Shown here one piece after another: positions 9,166 through 17,180 of a DNA stretch of 64,000 nucleotides (position 1 is the stretch's first letter; each line of letters begins with the position of its first letter). The DNA comes from Gammaproteobacteria bacterium. Lineage in GTDB: Bacteria; Pseudomonadota; Gammaproteobacteria; Pseudomonadales; Azotimanducaceae. Made by a program: the position numbers and the translations under genes. The DNA is taken from positions 62,001 through 126,000 of the forward strand of contig JAPPGA010000055.1 in NCBI GenBank assembly GCA_028821515.1, in the 5' to 3' direction. The notes beneath the pieces were generated by a model, which was not told where the DNA came from, ran no database searches, and saw only the letters and a program-made list of their open reading frames with translations.

Positions 9166-11334
9166 TCAGTCGGCCACGCCGTGTTCGGCCTCGGACTCCT
9201 CTTCCGGCGCTTCCAGGGCAGGCGGAACGTGGGGGATGTCGATGATCATCTCGGTGTGACTCCCGTGTTCCGAATCGACGCGAATCGTGCCGCCGTGCTG
9301 GCGAACGATATCGCTCGAGATGGCGAGGCCGAGGCCATTGCCCTTGTCGGTGGGCTTGGTGGTGAAGAACGGATTGAAAATCTTGTCGACGACCTCTTGC
9401 GGCATTCCCGTCCCGTTGTCGCGCACGCGAATCTCCACCGTCTGCTCCTTGCGCCGGGTCGATACGGCAAGGATGGGCTTGTAGTCGTCGCCGGAGGCGA
9501 TGCGCCGTTCGTTGGTGGCGTCGCAGGCGTTGCCAACCATGTTCAGGAAGACCCGGCCGAGATCCTGGGGAACGGCATCGATTTCGCCCGCCTCGGGGTC
9601 GAAGTCCTGCTGGATGTCGAGCTGGAAGTTCTCGTCGTTCGCTCTCGCGCTGTGGAACGCGAGGCGGACGTGCTCTTCCAGCAGGCCGTTGATGTCGGTC
9701 GGCTGCCGCTCGCCCGCCGAACTGCGCCCCATCCGCAGCATGTCCCGCACGATCCGGTCGGCGCGGTCCCCGTGCCCGCGGATGCGTTCGAAGTTGTCCT
9801 CGAGATCCTGGCAGATCTCTTCGATCAGGCCGCGCTGCTCTTCGTCCATCGACTCGTGAATCTCTTCGAGCGTCTCCTTGAGTTCCTCGATCAACTCACC
9901 CGAAGCCTCGGCGAAATTCTTCACGAAGTTCAGCGGGTTCTTGATTTCGTGCGCCACACCCGCGGTCAGTTCGCCCAGTTCCGCCAGCTTCTGCGACGCG
10001 ATGATCTGGTCCTGCGCCTCGTGCAGATCTGCCAGGGCCTTCTCGATGGCCGCATTCTTCTCCTGCAGTTCTTCCGCCAGCTTCTCCACGAGATTCAGCC
10101 GCTGAACCTCCAGGGCATGGCGGCGAAAGACCTCTAGCGCGGCAGCCATTTCGGCGACCTCATCGTCCCCGCTGATGTCGACTTCCGCCTCCAGGTCGCC
10201 GTCCGCCATGCGCCGCATGCGGTCGGACAGGCGGTCTATGCGGCGCAGTATTACGCCGCCCACGAACAACCAGGCGATCAACACCGCACCGATGATGCTG
10301 AGGACGTTGAGTCCCAACAACATGCGGCGCCCGTCGAGGATCGCGTCCGTGGATTGGCCGGTCGCCTCGTCGACACTCGCGCGCGCCGCGCCCACATAGC
10401 TCTCGACATTGGCAACGAGGTCGATCTCGAGATCGTGACTGCGCCGCTCCAGTGCCCGCTGCCGTTCAACAATCCGTAGCTCGGACATCCGCAAGTCGAA
10501 GCCGCCCTGCTCCCCTACCCCGAGTTCCGCCAGCCGCGCGAACGGCGGCGCGACGGCTTCTTCCGCAGAAGAACCCGCGAGTGCCGCGAGACTCCGGTCG
10601 ACGCCGCCAATCGCGGCTTCAAAGCGCTCCCGCAGCGGCTCGATCAGGGGTGAATAAGACATCGTGAACGCGCTCGCCAATAGCTGCGTGGCGATGCTCG
10701 CTTCGCGCCGCAAGGACGCCAGGTGCCGATAGTGATCGAACTCAGCCGTGGAGAAATGCTGCGCTTCGGGGTCTCGCGGCGCGTCGATATCGCGATACCC
10801 GGTCATCGCGTAGAACAACTGGTCATCGATCGCGGTCGTCAGGACCACGGCCAACCGGTTCTCGAGCGCGGCCAGTTCCTCGCGTACGGCCTCGCTACGC
10901 TCCGCGAGTTCAAAACCCTCCTGCACGGATTCCTTGATGGCCTCCGTATTGGCGATGAGTTCCGCCCCGAGCCCGCGAATCCGCTCGTAGGTCTCGCCCT
11001 TGTCACGCAACCCCGCCAACAACATCTCGAACGCATCCCGCTCGGCGTCCACGCGCGCGGCGACCTCCGGAAACGACGAGGCGTCGGCAGAAGTCAGCCT
11101 CGGCGCCGCTGCGACCAGGGCGCCGCTTTGCTGCACGACGGCGAACGCCGCCTCCATCTCCGGCACGCTGTATTCGTTCACCTGGCTTTGCAGATCGCCT
11201 ACGCGATTGAAGGCAAACCAGCCGACGAGACTTGCAATGGCCGTGAAGGCAACGGCACCGCCGATACCCGCATTGAGGCGGAAATGAATCCGGCGGCTAG
11301 CCCGCCGCAGCCGGCTCAAGTGCTCTCGGATCAC
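9166..11334 (-). CDS. HAMP-domain sensor histidine kinase
   Basis: TM segments, HAMP (RIDRLSDRMRRMADGDLEAEVDISGDDEVAEMAAALEVFR), H-box LTAGVAHEIKNPLNFVKNF, and ATPase motifs NACDATNE, DNGTGMP, GNGLGLAIS. Confidence 0.95.
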   Translation of the reverse strand: MIREHLSRLRRASRRIHFRLNAGIGGAVAFTAIASLVGWFAFNRVGDLQSQVNEYSVPEMEAAFAVVQQSGALVAAAPRLTSADASSFPEVAARVDAERDAFEMLLAGLRDKGETYERIRGLGAELIANTEAIKESVQEGFELAERSEAVREELAALENRLAVVLTTAIDDQLFYAMTGYRDIDAPRDPEAQHFSTAEFDHYRHLASLRREASIATQLLASAFTMSYSPLIEPLRERFEAAIGGVDRSLAALAGSSAEEAVAPPFARLAELGVGEQGGFDLRMSELRIVERQRALERRSHDLEIDLVANVESYVGAARASVDEATGQSTDAILDGRRMLLGLNVLSIIGAVLIAWLFVGGVILRRIDRLSDRMRRMADGDLEAEVDISGDDEVAEMAAALEVFRRHALEVQRLNLVEKLAEELQEKNAAIEKALADLHEAQDQIIASQKLAELGELTAGVAHEIKNPLNFVKNFAEASGELIEELKETLEEIHESMDEEQRGLIEEICQDLEDNFERIRGHGDRADRIVRDMLRMGRSSAGERQPTDINGLLEEHVRLAFHSARANDENFQLDIQQDFDPEAGEIDAVPQDLGRVFLNMVGNACDATNERRIASGDDYKPILAVSTRRKEQTVEIRVRDNGTGMPQEVVDKIFNPFFTTKPTDKGNGLGLAISSDIVRQHGGTIRVDSEHGSHTEMIIDIPHVPPALEAPEEESEAEHGVAD

Positions 11335-12617
11335 AGCGCCAGTTCCTTGAGCGTGTCGACTTCCCGATAACGGCCGCCAACATCGATCATGGTCAGGAAC
11401 ACCACATCCGATCCCTGGTTGTCATTCTCGCCATAGCGCAGTTCGAAACCATCAAGGTCGATCGGTTCCGCATCGCGCAACACCTCGACAAACGAACTCC
11501 TGGCCACTTCCGCGCCGCACCGCTCAAGCGCGGCGACAGCGAGGCGTCCCGCCAGGTAGCCCTCGAAGGAAACGAAACCGGGAACGGCGTCCGGGTCGTG
11601 GGCAGCCAGCGCCCGGCCATAACGGCCCACAACCGGCGGCGTGTCTCCCGTCGGGAACGGCACCACCTGCGTGACGATGACGCCAGCTCCCCCCTTGCCG
11701 AGTTCATTCGCCAGGGCATTGCTGCCGACGAAGGATATCGTCACGAACACCGGATCGAAGCCAGTATGCCGCGCCCACCTGATGAACGCCGCCACGGGCT
11801 GGTACGCCCCCACGAGAATCACGGCCCCCGGATCGGTTCTTCGAATATCCAGCAATCCCGTCTTCACTGCCGTCGTGTTGCGGGGATATACGCCGGTGGA
11901 CACCGGCTTCATGCTCCGGCGTTCAAGGGCCGCGCGGACCCCCCGATAGCCGGCACGCCCAAAGGAATCGTCCTGGTACATCACGGCAATGCGATCAATA
12001 CCCAGATCGCGGATGAGCCGCTCGACCATCTCCTCGGTTTCCTGGTCGTACGATGCCCGCAGGTTGACGACGTTGGTGAGCTCCGGGCTCCGCAGGAAAG
12101 CGGCACCGGTAAACGGGGCGACATAGGGAATGTTCGCTGCAGCGGCCACCGGCGTAGCGGAACGCGACGTCGGTGTGCCAACGGCGCCAATCAAGGCAAA
12201 TACGCCGTGCTCCCCGATGAGCTTCTGCGTGTTGACTACCGCCGTTTCCGGTTCGTAGGCATCGTCAAGAGACAGGAGTTCCAGTCGCCGGCCACGCACT
12301 CCGCCTTCCCGGTTCGCCTCGGCGAACGCTGCTTCTATGCCAAGGCGCATTCCGGTGCCAAGCTCCCCGGCGGGACCGGTGAATGCTGCCGACTGTCCGA
12401 ACAGGATACGGTCTTCGGTCACGCCCGGCACGGCATCGGCAGGGAATGCTCCTGCGTCGCTTGGGGTGCTGTCAGCCCGCTCCCCGCCGGCGGACACGGA
12501 TACCGCAAGCACCCCGGCCATCGACAGGACGCGAACGCTTCGCCCCCGCCTCCACCGTCGGCAAATGCGTACTTCTGTGGAAGGCAGCCGGACCTGCATC
12601 GCCGGAACCCGTGTCAT
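11331..12617 (-). CDS. ABC-type branched-chain amino acid-like periplasmic substrate-binding protein
   Basis: ILFGQSAAFTGPAGELGTGMRLGIEAAFAEANREGGVRGRRLELLSLDDAYEPETAV; type I periplasmic binding fold. No cognate permease or ATPase nearby. Confidence 0.88.
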   Translation of the reverse strand: MTRVPAMQVRLPSTEVRICRRWRRGRSVRVLSMAGVLAVSVSAGGERADSTPSDAGAFPADAVPGVTEDRILFGQSAAFTGPAGELGTGMRLGIEAAFAEANREGGVRGRRLELLSLDDAYEPETAVVNTQKLIGEHGVFALIGAVGTPTSRSATPVAAAANIPYVAPFTGAAFLRSPELTNVVNLRASYDQETEEMVERLIRDLGIDRIAVMYQDDSFGRAGYRGVRAALERRSMKPVSTGVYPRNTTAVKTGLLDIRRTDPGAVILVGAYQPVAAFIRWARHTGFDPVFVTISFVGSNALANELGKGGAGVIVTQVVPFPTGDTPPVVGRYGRALAAHDPDAVPGFVSFEGYLAGRLAVAALERCGAEVARSSFVEVLRDAEPIDLDGFELRYGENDNQGSDVVFLTMIDVGGRYREVDTLKELAL

Positions 12618-13084
12618 TCCTGATAGCGCTTTGTCAACGTCAGCCGGTTGCAGTCGTTCTCGCGCCGGTACTCGACCTCATCCATCAGCGTCTTTACGAA
12701 AAAGACCCCCAGGCCGCCGATGCTACGCGCCTCGAGCGAAGCTTCAACGTCCGGCGTGGCAGCCTCCTGGAGCGGATCGAAAGGCTGGCCATCGTCGATG
12801 ATGTCGATAACGACATGCTCGCGGTTCGACTCCACCCTCACCTCGAATTCATGATCATCGTCATCATCGTAGGCGTAGTTGATGACGTTCATCACGACCT
12901 CTTCAAGCGCAAGCTTGATGTGATAGGACATCTGTTCGGGCCACTGCTCTGCCTGCCCGAACTCGTCCACTGCCCGGTCGAGGCGAGCCATCTCATCGGT
13001 ATTGTTGAGCAGACGAAACGTCGCTTTCGCGGTGCTGTCGTTCGCGTCGGGCCGATCTTGGCCAACCGGTTCGTCGGAACTCAC
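12614..13084 (-). CDS. RsbW-like ATP-binding protein (HATPase_c_2, anti-sigma factor type)
   Basis: ALEEVVMNVINYAYDDDDDHEFEVRVESN...VIDIIDDGQPFDPLQE...GGLGVFFVKTLMDEVEYRRENDCNRLTLTK. Confidence 0.88.
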   Translation of the reverse strand: MSSDEPVGQDRPDANDSTAKATFRLLNNTDEMARLDRAVDEFGQAEQWPEQMSYHIKLALEEVVMNVINYAYDDDDDHEFEVRVESNREHVVIDIIDDGQPFDPLQEAATPDVEASLEARSIGGLGVFFVKTLMDEVEYRRENDCNRLTLTKRYQE

Positions 13085-14244
13085 GATCCATCCTCACTAC
13101 GCATCAGCGTCACGCACGTAATGTCATCGAACTGCGGCGCATCGCCGGCAAACGCCTTGACCGCGTCGAACACGGCCTCATTCGCTTCCCGGACGGAACG
13201 CGGAGGGCCGCCGCTGAAGACTTCCTGCAACCGGTCCGGTCCGAATTCCTCGTCTTCGGCATCGATCGCCTCGGTCACGCCGTCCGTGAACAGCACCACC
13301 AGTTCGCCCCGCGCCAGCGTGACGCTGCTCTGCTCGAACTCATACTCGGGCATGACACCGAGCGCGACGCCGTCCGTCGTAGGCAGGTATTCAGAGGTGC
13401 CGTCGGCGCGCACTAGGAGGGGCGGATTGTGGCCACCGTTCGCGTACGTGAAATCGCCGGTCCGCGGGTTGAATACCGCATAGAACACCGTGACGAACAT
13501 GAGGGACTCGTTGTCTTCCTCCAGCAGGCCGTTGACCGACGTCAGAACGAGGTCGGGTTCCTCTGCGCCAATGGCCGAACCCTTCAACAGCGTGCGGCTC
13601 GACATCATGAACAAAGCCGCGGGAACGCCCTTGCCGGAGACATCCGCGATAGCGATCCCCACACGGCCCTCCTCAAGGCGCACGAAGTCGAAAAAGTCGC
13701 CCCCGACCTCGCGCGCCGGCTCCATGTTGGCGAAGGTCTCGTAACCCGCGCCCTTCGGAAAAGCCTTGGGCAATATCGACTGTTGCATCTGGCTCGCCAC
13801 GCCGAGTTCGTTCCTGATCGCAACCAGTTGGTCCCGGGACTCAAGGGCGTCGCGCCACACCGCCATATGCACCAGGGTCCGATCGATGGTGATCCGGAGG
13901 TCGTCGAAGTCGATGGGTTTCGTGATGAAGTCGAATGCGCCACGGTTCATGGCCGTGCGGATGTTCTTCATGTCGCCATACGCCGAGACGATCACGGAAC
14001 GGATGTTGGGGTCGACCTTCGAGACCTGGTCCAGCAGGGTTAGCCCATCCATCTGCGGCATGTTGATATCGGAAAGGACCATCTCGATATCGGGCTGCTC
14101 GTTCAGCCTTTCGAGGGCTTCGACGCCGTTGTGCGCGAACACGAACTCGTACTGTCCGGCGCGGACGTACCTGCGCATGCGTTGCCGCATGAGATGTTCG
14201 AGATCGGGTTCGTCGTCAACAACGAGGATCTTGTGTTCTGCCAT
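13081..14244 (-). CDS. Response regulator with SpoIIE/PP2C-type phosphatase output domain
   Basis: REC domain (DDEPDLEHLM...VLSDINMPQMDGLTLL...KPIDF) followed by PP2C motifs (ANMEPAREVGGDFFDFV, GIAIADVSGKGVPAALFM, GELVVLFTDGVTEA). Confidence 0.94.
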   Translation of the reverse strand: MAEHKILVVDDEPDLEHLMRQRMRRYVRAGQYEFVFAHNGVEALERLNEQPDIEMVLSDINMPQMDGLTLLDQVSKVDPNIRSVIVSAYGDMKNIRTAMNRGAFDFITKPIDFDDLRITIDRTLVHMAVWRDALESRDQLVAIRNELGVASQMQQSILPKAFPKGAGYETFANMEPAREVGGDFFDFVRLEEGRVGIAIADVSGKGVPAALFMMSSRTLLKGSAIGAEEPDLVLTSVNGLLEEDNESLMFVTVFYAVFNPRTGDFTYANGGHNPPLLVRADGTSEYLPTTDGVALGVMPEYEFEQSSVTLARGELVVLFTDGVTEAIDAEDEEFGPDRLQEVFSGGPPRSVREANEAVFDAVKAFAGDAPQFDDITCVTLMRSEDGS

Positions 14245-14337
14245 CGCTTCTACCGCGTTCCTGGTGCAGGCTCCAAAATACCGATGCGACGGGCGAGGGC
14301 GTCACTCGATCCGCTCCGCATACTTCGACCCCTATCC

Positions 14338-14343
14338 TATAAT
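14338..14343 (+). promoter_or_regulatory. Candidate -10 element upstream of the ATP-grasp gene
   Basis: Perfect TATAAT in cctaTCCTATAATAGac just before the CDS; no convincing -35 at standard spacing. Confidence 0.3.
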
Positions 14344-14378
14344 AGACTTTGCACGCACGCCTTCCCGCCGACCAGTCG

Positions 14379-15809
14379 ATGCATTGCGACTACCAACTCG
14401 ACAAAGCAATACACGACGAGGTGTTCGAGGCGGTCGGCGTGCCGCGTCCGCATTGCCGTAAGCTGTACGAAGCCCTGGGCGACCTCTCCATCGAGGAACT
14501 TCTGAGCGTTCAGGAACATGTCACCGCGGCCTTCTCGAATGAGGGGATAACCTTCACGTTGTATGGCGACAACGAGGAGATCGAGCGCATCATTCCGATC
14601 GACTGCATCCCCCGAATCCTCTCGGGCGCAGATTGGAAGCTGATCGAGTCCGGTCTCAGCCAGCGCATCCTTGCCCTGAACCGTTTCCTGGAAGACGTTT
14701 ACGGCAAGGCGCGGATCGTGGCCGACGGCGTCATCCCGGCAGAGGTCGTGCGCGGCTGCCCGCAATACCGGATCGAGATGCGGGGCGTGTCCGTTCCAGG
14801 AGGCGTGTGGGTTGCCGTCTGCGGCACCGACATCGTGCGCACCAACGATGGCTTCCAGGTACTCGAAGACAACCTGCGCGTACCCTCCGGCGTTTCCTAC
14901 ATGATCGCCAATCGAAAGGCCGTGAAGGCAAGCCTGCGGCGCCTTTACCGAAGCTACCGCGTGCGCGAGGTCGAGAACTACGGACGCCTGCTGTTCGAGA
15001 CCCTGAACGAACTGGCGCCGAACGGCCGATCCAGTCCCACGATAGTGCTGCTCACCCCCGGCGTGTACAACGCCGCATTCTACGAGCACATGTTTCTCGC
15101 TGACGAGATCGGGGCGGAACTGGTGGAGGGGCGCGACCTCATGGTGAATGACGGGTTCGTGTACATGCGCACCACCCACGGATTGCGGCGGGTGGATGTC
15201 ATCTACCGCCGCGTGGACGATGATTTTCTCGATCCGCTCGAGTTTCGTGAAGACTCGCTGCTGGGCGTGCCGGGCCTGATGCACGCGTACAAACTCGGCA
15301 ACGTGACACTTGCCAACGCGCCGGGTACCGGCGTTGCCGACGACAAGAGCGTATACGCCTACGTGCCGGACATGATCCGCTACTACCTGGGCGAAGAACC
15401 TGTTCTTGCAAACGTTCCGACGCGCCTGTGCCGATGGCCGGAGGATCTCGAATACACCCTGGACAACCTGGAAAACCTGGTGGTGAAACGCGTTGGCGAG
15501 TCCGGCGGCTACGGCATGCTGGTCGGGCCCGAATCGACCCGGTCCGAACGCGAGGACTATGCCCGCGTACTGCGCGCCAACCCGGCGGACTTCGTCTCCC
15601 AACCCGTGCTGCCCCTGTCCCAGTCACCCTGCCTGATCGACAGCAAGCTGGAGCCCCGGCACGTGGATCTTCGCCCGTTTGTCCTGCAGGGTGGCCATAC
15701 CCGGATCGTCCCGGGCGCGTTCTGCCGCGTAGCGCTTCGCCGGGGCGGGCTGGTCGTGAACTCCAGCCAGGGAGGCGGAGGCAAGGACTGTTGGGTTCTG
15801 AAGGACTAG
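14379..15809 (+). CDS. Circularly permuted ATP-grasp protein
   Basis: FNEGITFTLYGD-type and VKRVGESGGYGMLVGPEST motifs, plus LSQSPCLIDSKLEPRHVDLRPFVLQGGHTRIVPGAFCRVALRRGGLVVNSSQGGGGKDCWVL. Start at MHCDYQLDKAIHDEV. Confidence 0.9.
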   Translation: MHCDYQLDKAIHDEVFEAVGVPRPHCRKLYEALGDLSIEELLSVQEHVTAAFSNEGITFTLYGDNEEIERIIPIDCIPRILSGADWKLIESGLSQRILALNRFLEDVYGKARIVADGVIPAEVVRGCPQYRIEMRGVSVPGGVWVAVCGTDIVRTNDGFQVLEDNLRVPSGVSYMIANRKAVKASLRRLYRSYRVREVENYGRLLFETLNELAPNGRSSPTIVLLTPGVYNAAFYEHMFLADEIGAELVEGRDLMVNDGFVYMRTTHGLRRVDVIYRRVDDDFLDPLEFREDSLLGVPGLMHAYKLGNVTLANAPGTGVADDKSVYAYVPDMIRYYLGEEPVLANVPTRLCRWPEDLEYTLDNLENLVVKRVGESGGYGMLVGPESTRSEREDYARVLRANPADFVSQPVLPLSQSPCLIDSKLEPRHVDLRPFVLQGGHTRIVPGAFCRVALRRGGLVVNSSQGGGGKDCWVLKD

Positions 15810-15913
15810 TGTTCCGTCAAGCCCAAATATGCGAGTGTAGCTGCGAGGGATTTTTGGTTCCTGGCGAGGCGCGACGACGCCGTGTGGCAGGCACCACACA
15901 AGGAGGAGCAACG

Positions 15914-16030
15914 GAGCCTTCAGCCGGGGAGCGCGAGGGGGTACCCCTCGCATGAAAAGAGCCTTCAGCCCCGGGAGTGCGAGGGTGTCCCTCGCAAGAG
16001 AGAGTGCGCGAGGGGGTACCCCTCGCATGA
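15914..16030. repeat. Tandem ~45 bp repeat units inside the element, each with a GC hairpin
   Basis: GAGCCTTCAGCC..GGGAG.GCGAGGGGGTACCCCTCGC at 15914 and 15959, with a partial third unit ending near 16030. Hairpins: GCGAGGGG-GTA-CCCCTCGC, TGCGAGGG-TGT-CCCTCGCA, GCGAGGGG-GTA-CCCCTCGC. Confidence 0.85.
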
Positions 16031-16104
16031 AGACCACCAGGGGCCAAAAAGTGCCCCACGGCCGGCGCCTCCGGCTCCGCCCGTGGCCCGGCCCCGCTCG
16101 TCGA

Positions 16105-16160
16105 CCATGGAACAAACGCCCCCGGTCGCTAACGCTCCGCGGACACGTTTGTTCCATGGT
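16105..16160. repeat. 15 bp perfect inverted repeat (long hairpin) inside the element
   Basis: ACCATGGAACAAACG (16105-16119) and CGTTTGTTCCATGGT (16146-16160) are exact reverse complements. Confidence 0.9.
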
Positions 16161-16206
16161 AGTGCCGCAGATACCCGTAGATTTGGGTTTGACGGAGCAC
16201 TAGTGC

Positions 16207-17172
16207 ATGTTGTCGCGCAGTGCGCAGGGACTGTACTGGATGGGGAGGACCCTGGAGCGTGCCGAGCACCTGTGCCGGCTACTGCGCAACCAGGTCGAGT
16301 CACTGGTTGACCGGCCGGTCCGGGACATCCACTTCGGCTGGAGCCGGATCTACGGCAGTCTTCACCGCCAACCGCCGGTCGGCAACCTGGAGCCCGGTGG
16401 CGACGAGGACTTCACGCTTGCCGACTCCTACACCCTTGCGGACGATCTCACTTTCGAGCGCCTGAACCCCGCCTCGGTCTGGAGCTGCTTCTATCTTGGC
16501 CGCGAAAATGCACGGCAGATGCGCCACTGCATCAGCTCCGACATGTGGTCGAGTCTGAACCTCGCTTACCTTCGCCTCCAGGGACAGCGCATCGAAGATA
16601 TCTGGAGGACCTCCCCGGAGGACTTCTACACGCAGACCTGCCGGGACATCCATGCCTTCGGCGGCGTGGCGGAAGCCACCATGTACCGCGACGAGGGATG
16701 GCGCTTCATCCGCCTGGGCCGCTTCATCGAACGCGCCCAACTCGCCTCATCGCTGTTCCTCGCACACATGGCGGCCGCCAAGGCGCAGGAAGAGTCGCTC
16801 GACTCCGATTCGACGAGCCTGTTGCACGTATACCGGGCATTCGCGGCATACAAACAGCAGCACAGTGTCGAGATCGAACCGGACCGTGTGATGACCCTGG
16901 TCGTCACGGACCCCAGGCTGCCGAGTTCCCTGTGCCGGTCACTCGACACCGTGGCCCAGGAACTCGAGGCCATCGGACCGGGGCCTGTCACGCAGGACAG
17001 TGCCGCCGCCGCGAGGCTTGCCGGGCGCCTGTGCGCGCTCATTCGATATGACTGGCCAGACGTCGAAGACCACGAAGCATTGCTTCGCAAGGCGAACCGA
17101 TACTGCCGCGACCTGCACGATCTCATCACGGCCGCGTACATGGAGTATCCGATCGAGGACCATACCCCCTGA
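16207..17172 (+). CDS. Alpha-E domain-containing protein
   Basis: MLSRSAQGLYWMGRTLERAEHLCRLLRNQ...WRFIRLGRFIERAQLASSLF; typical partner of circularly permuted ATP-grasp genes. Confidence 0.9.
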   Translation: MLSRSAQGLYWMGRTLERAEHLCRLLRNQVESLVDRPVRDIHFGWSRIYGSLHRQPPVGNLEPGGDEDFTLADSYTLADDLTFERLNPASVWSCFYLGRENARQMRHCISSDMWSSLNLAYLRLQGQRIEDIWRTSPEDFYTQTCRDIHAFGGVAEATMYRDEGWRFIRLGRFIERAQLASSLFLAHMAAAKAQEESLDSDSTSLLHVYRAFAAYKQQHSVEIEPDRVMTLVVTDPRLPSSLCRSLDTVAQELEAIGPGPVTQDSAAAARLAGRLCALIRYDWPDVEDHEALLRKANRYCRDLHDLITAAYMEYPIEDHTP

Positions 17173-17180
17173 GGCACGCG

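Larger units (their letters stand above)
15805..16204. mobile_element. MITE-like nonautonomous element with ~24 bp terminal inverted repeats, candidate TA target duplication and no transposase
   Basis: Left end ACTAGTGTTCCGTCAAGCCCAAAT. Right end, reverse-complemented, ACTAGTGCTCCGTCAAACCCAAAT (22/24 identical). Interior is hairpin-rich and has no convincing ORF. Confidence 0.75.

Noticed and set aside
8968-10137. 389 aa + strand ORF opposite the histidine kinase
   Set aside because: Antisense shadow of a well-supported kinase gene.
15428-15955. ORFs running into or within the TIR element (e.g. 15428-15955, 15882-16310, 15624-16157)
   Set aside because: Composed of hairpin-derived repeats (RGYPSHE...) with no domain; not credible as a transposase.
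15914-16030. CRISPR-like repeat array
   Set aside because: Only two to three contiguous units without unique spacers and no cas genes; better explained as tandem hairpins inside a MITE-like element. No other CRISPR-like array seen.
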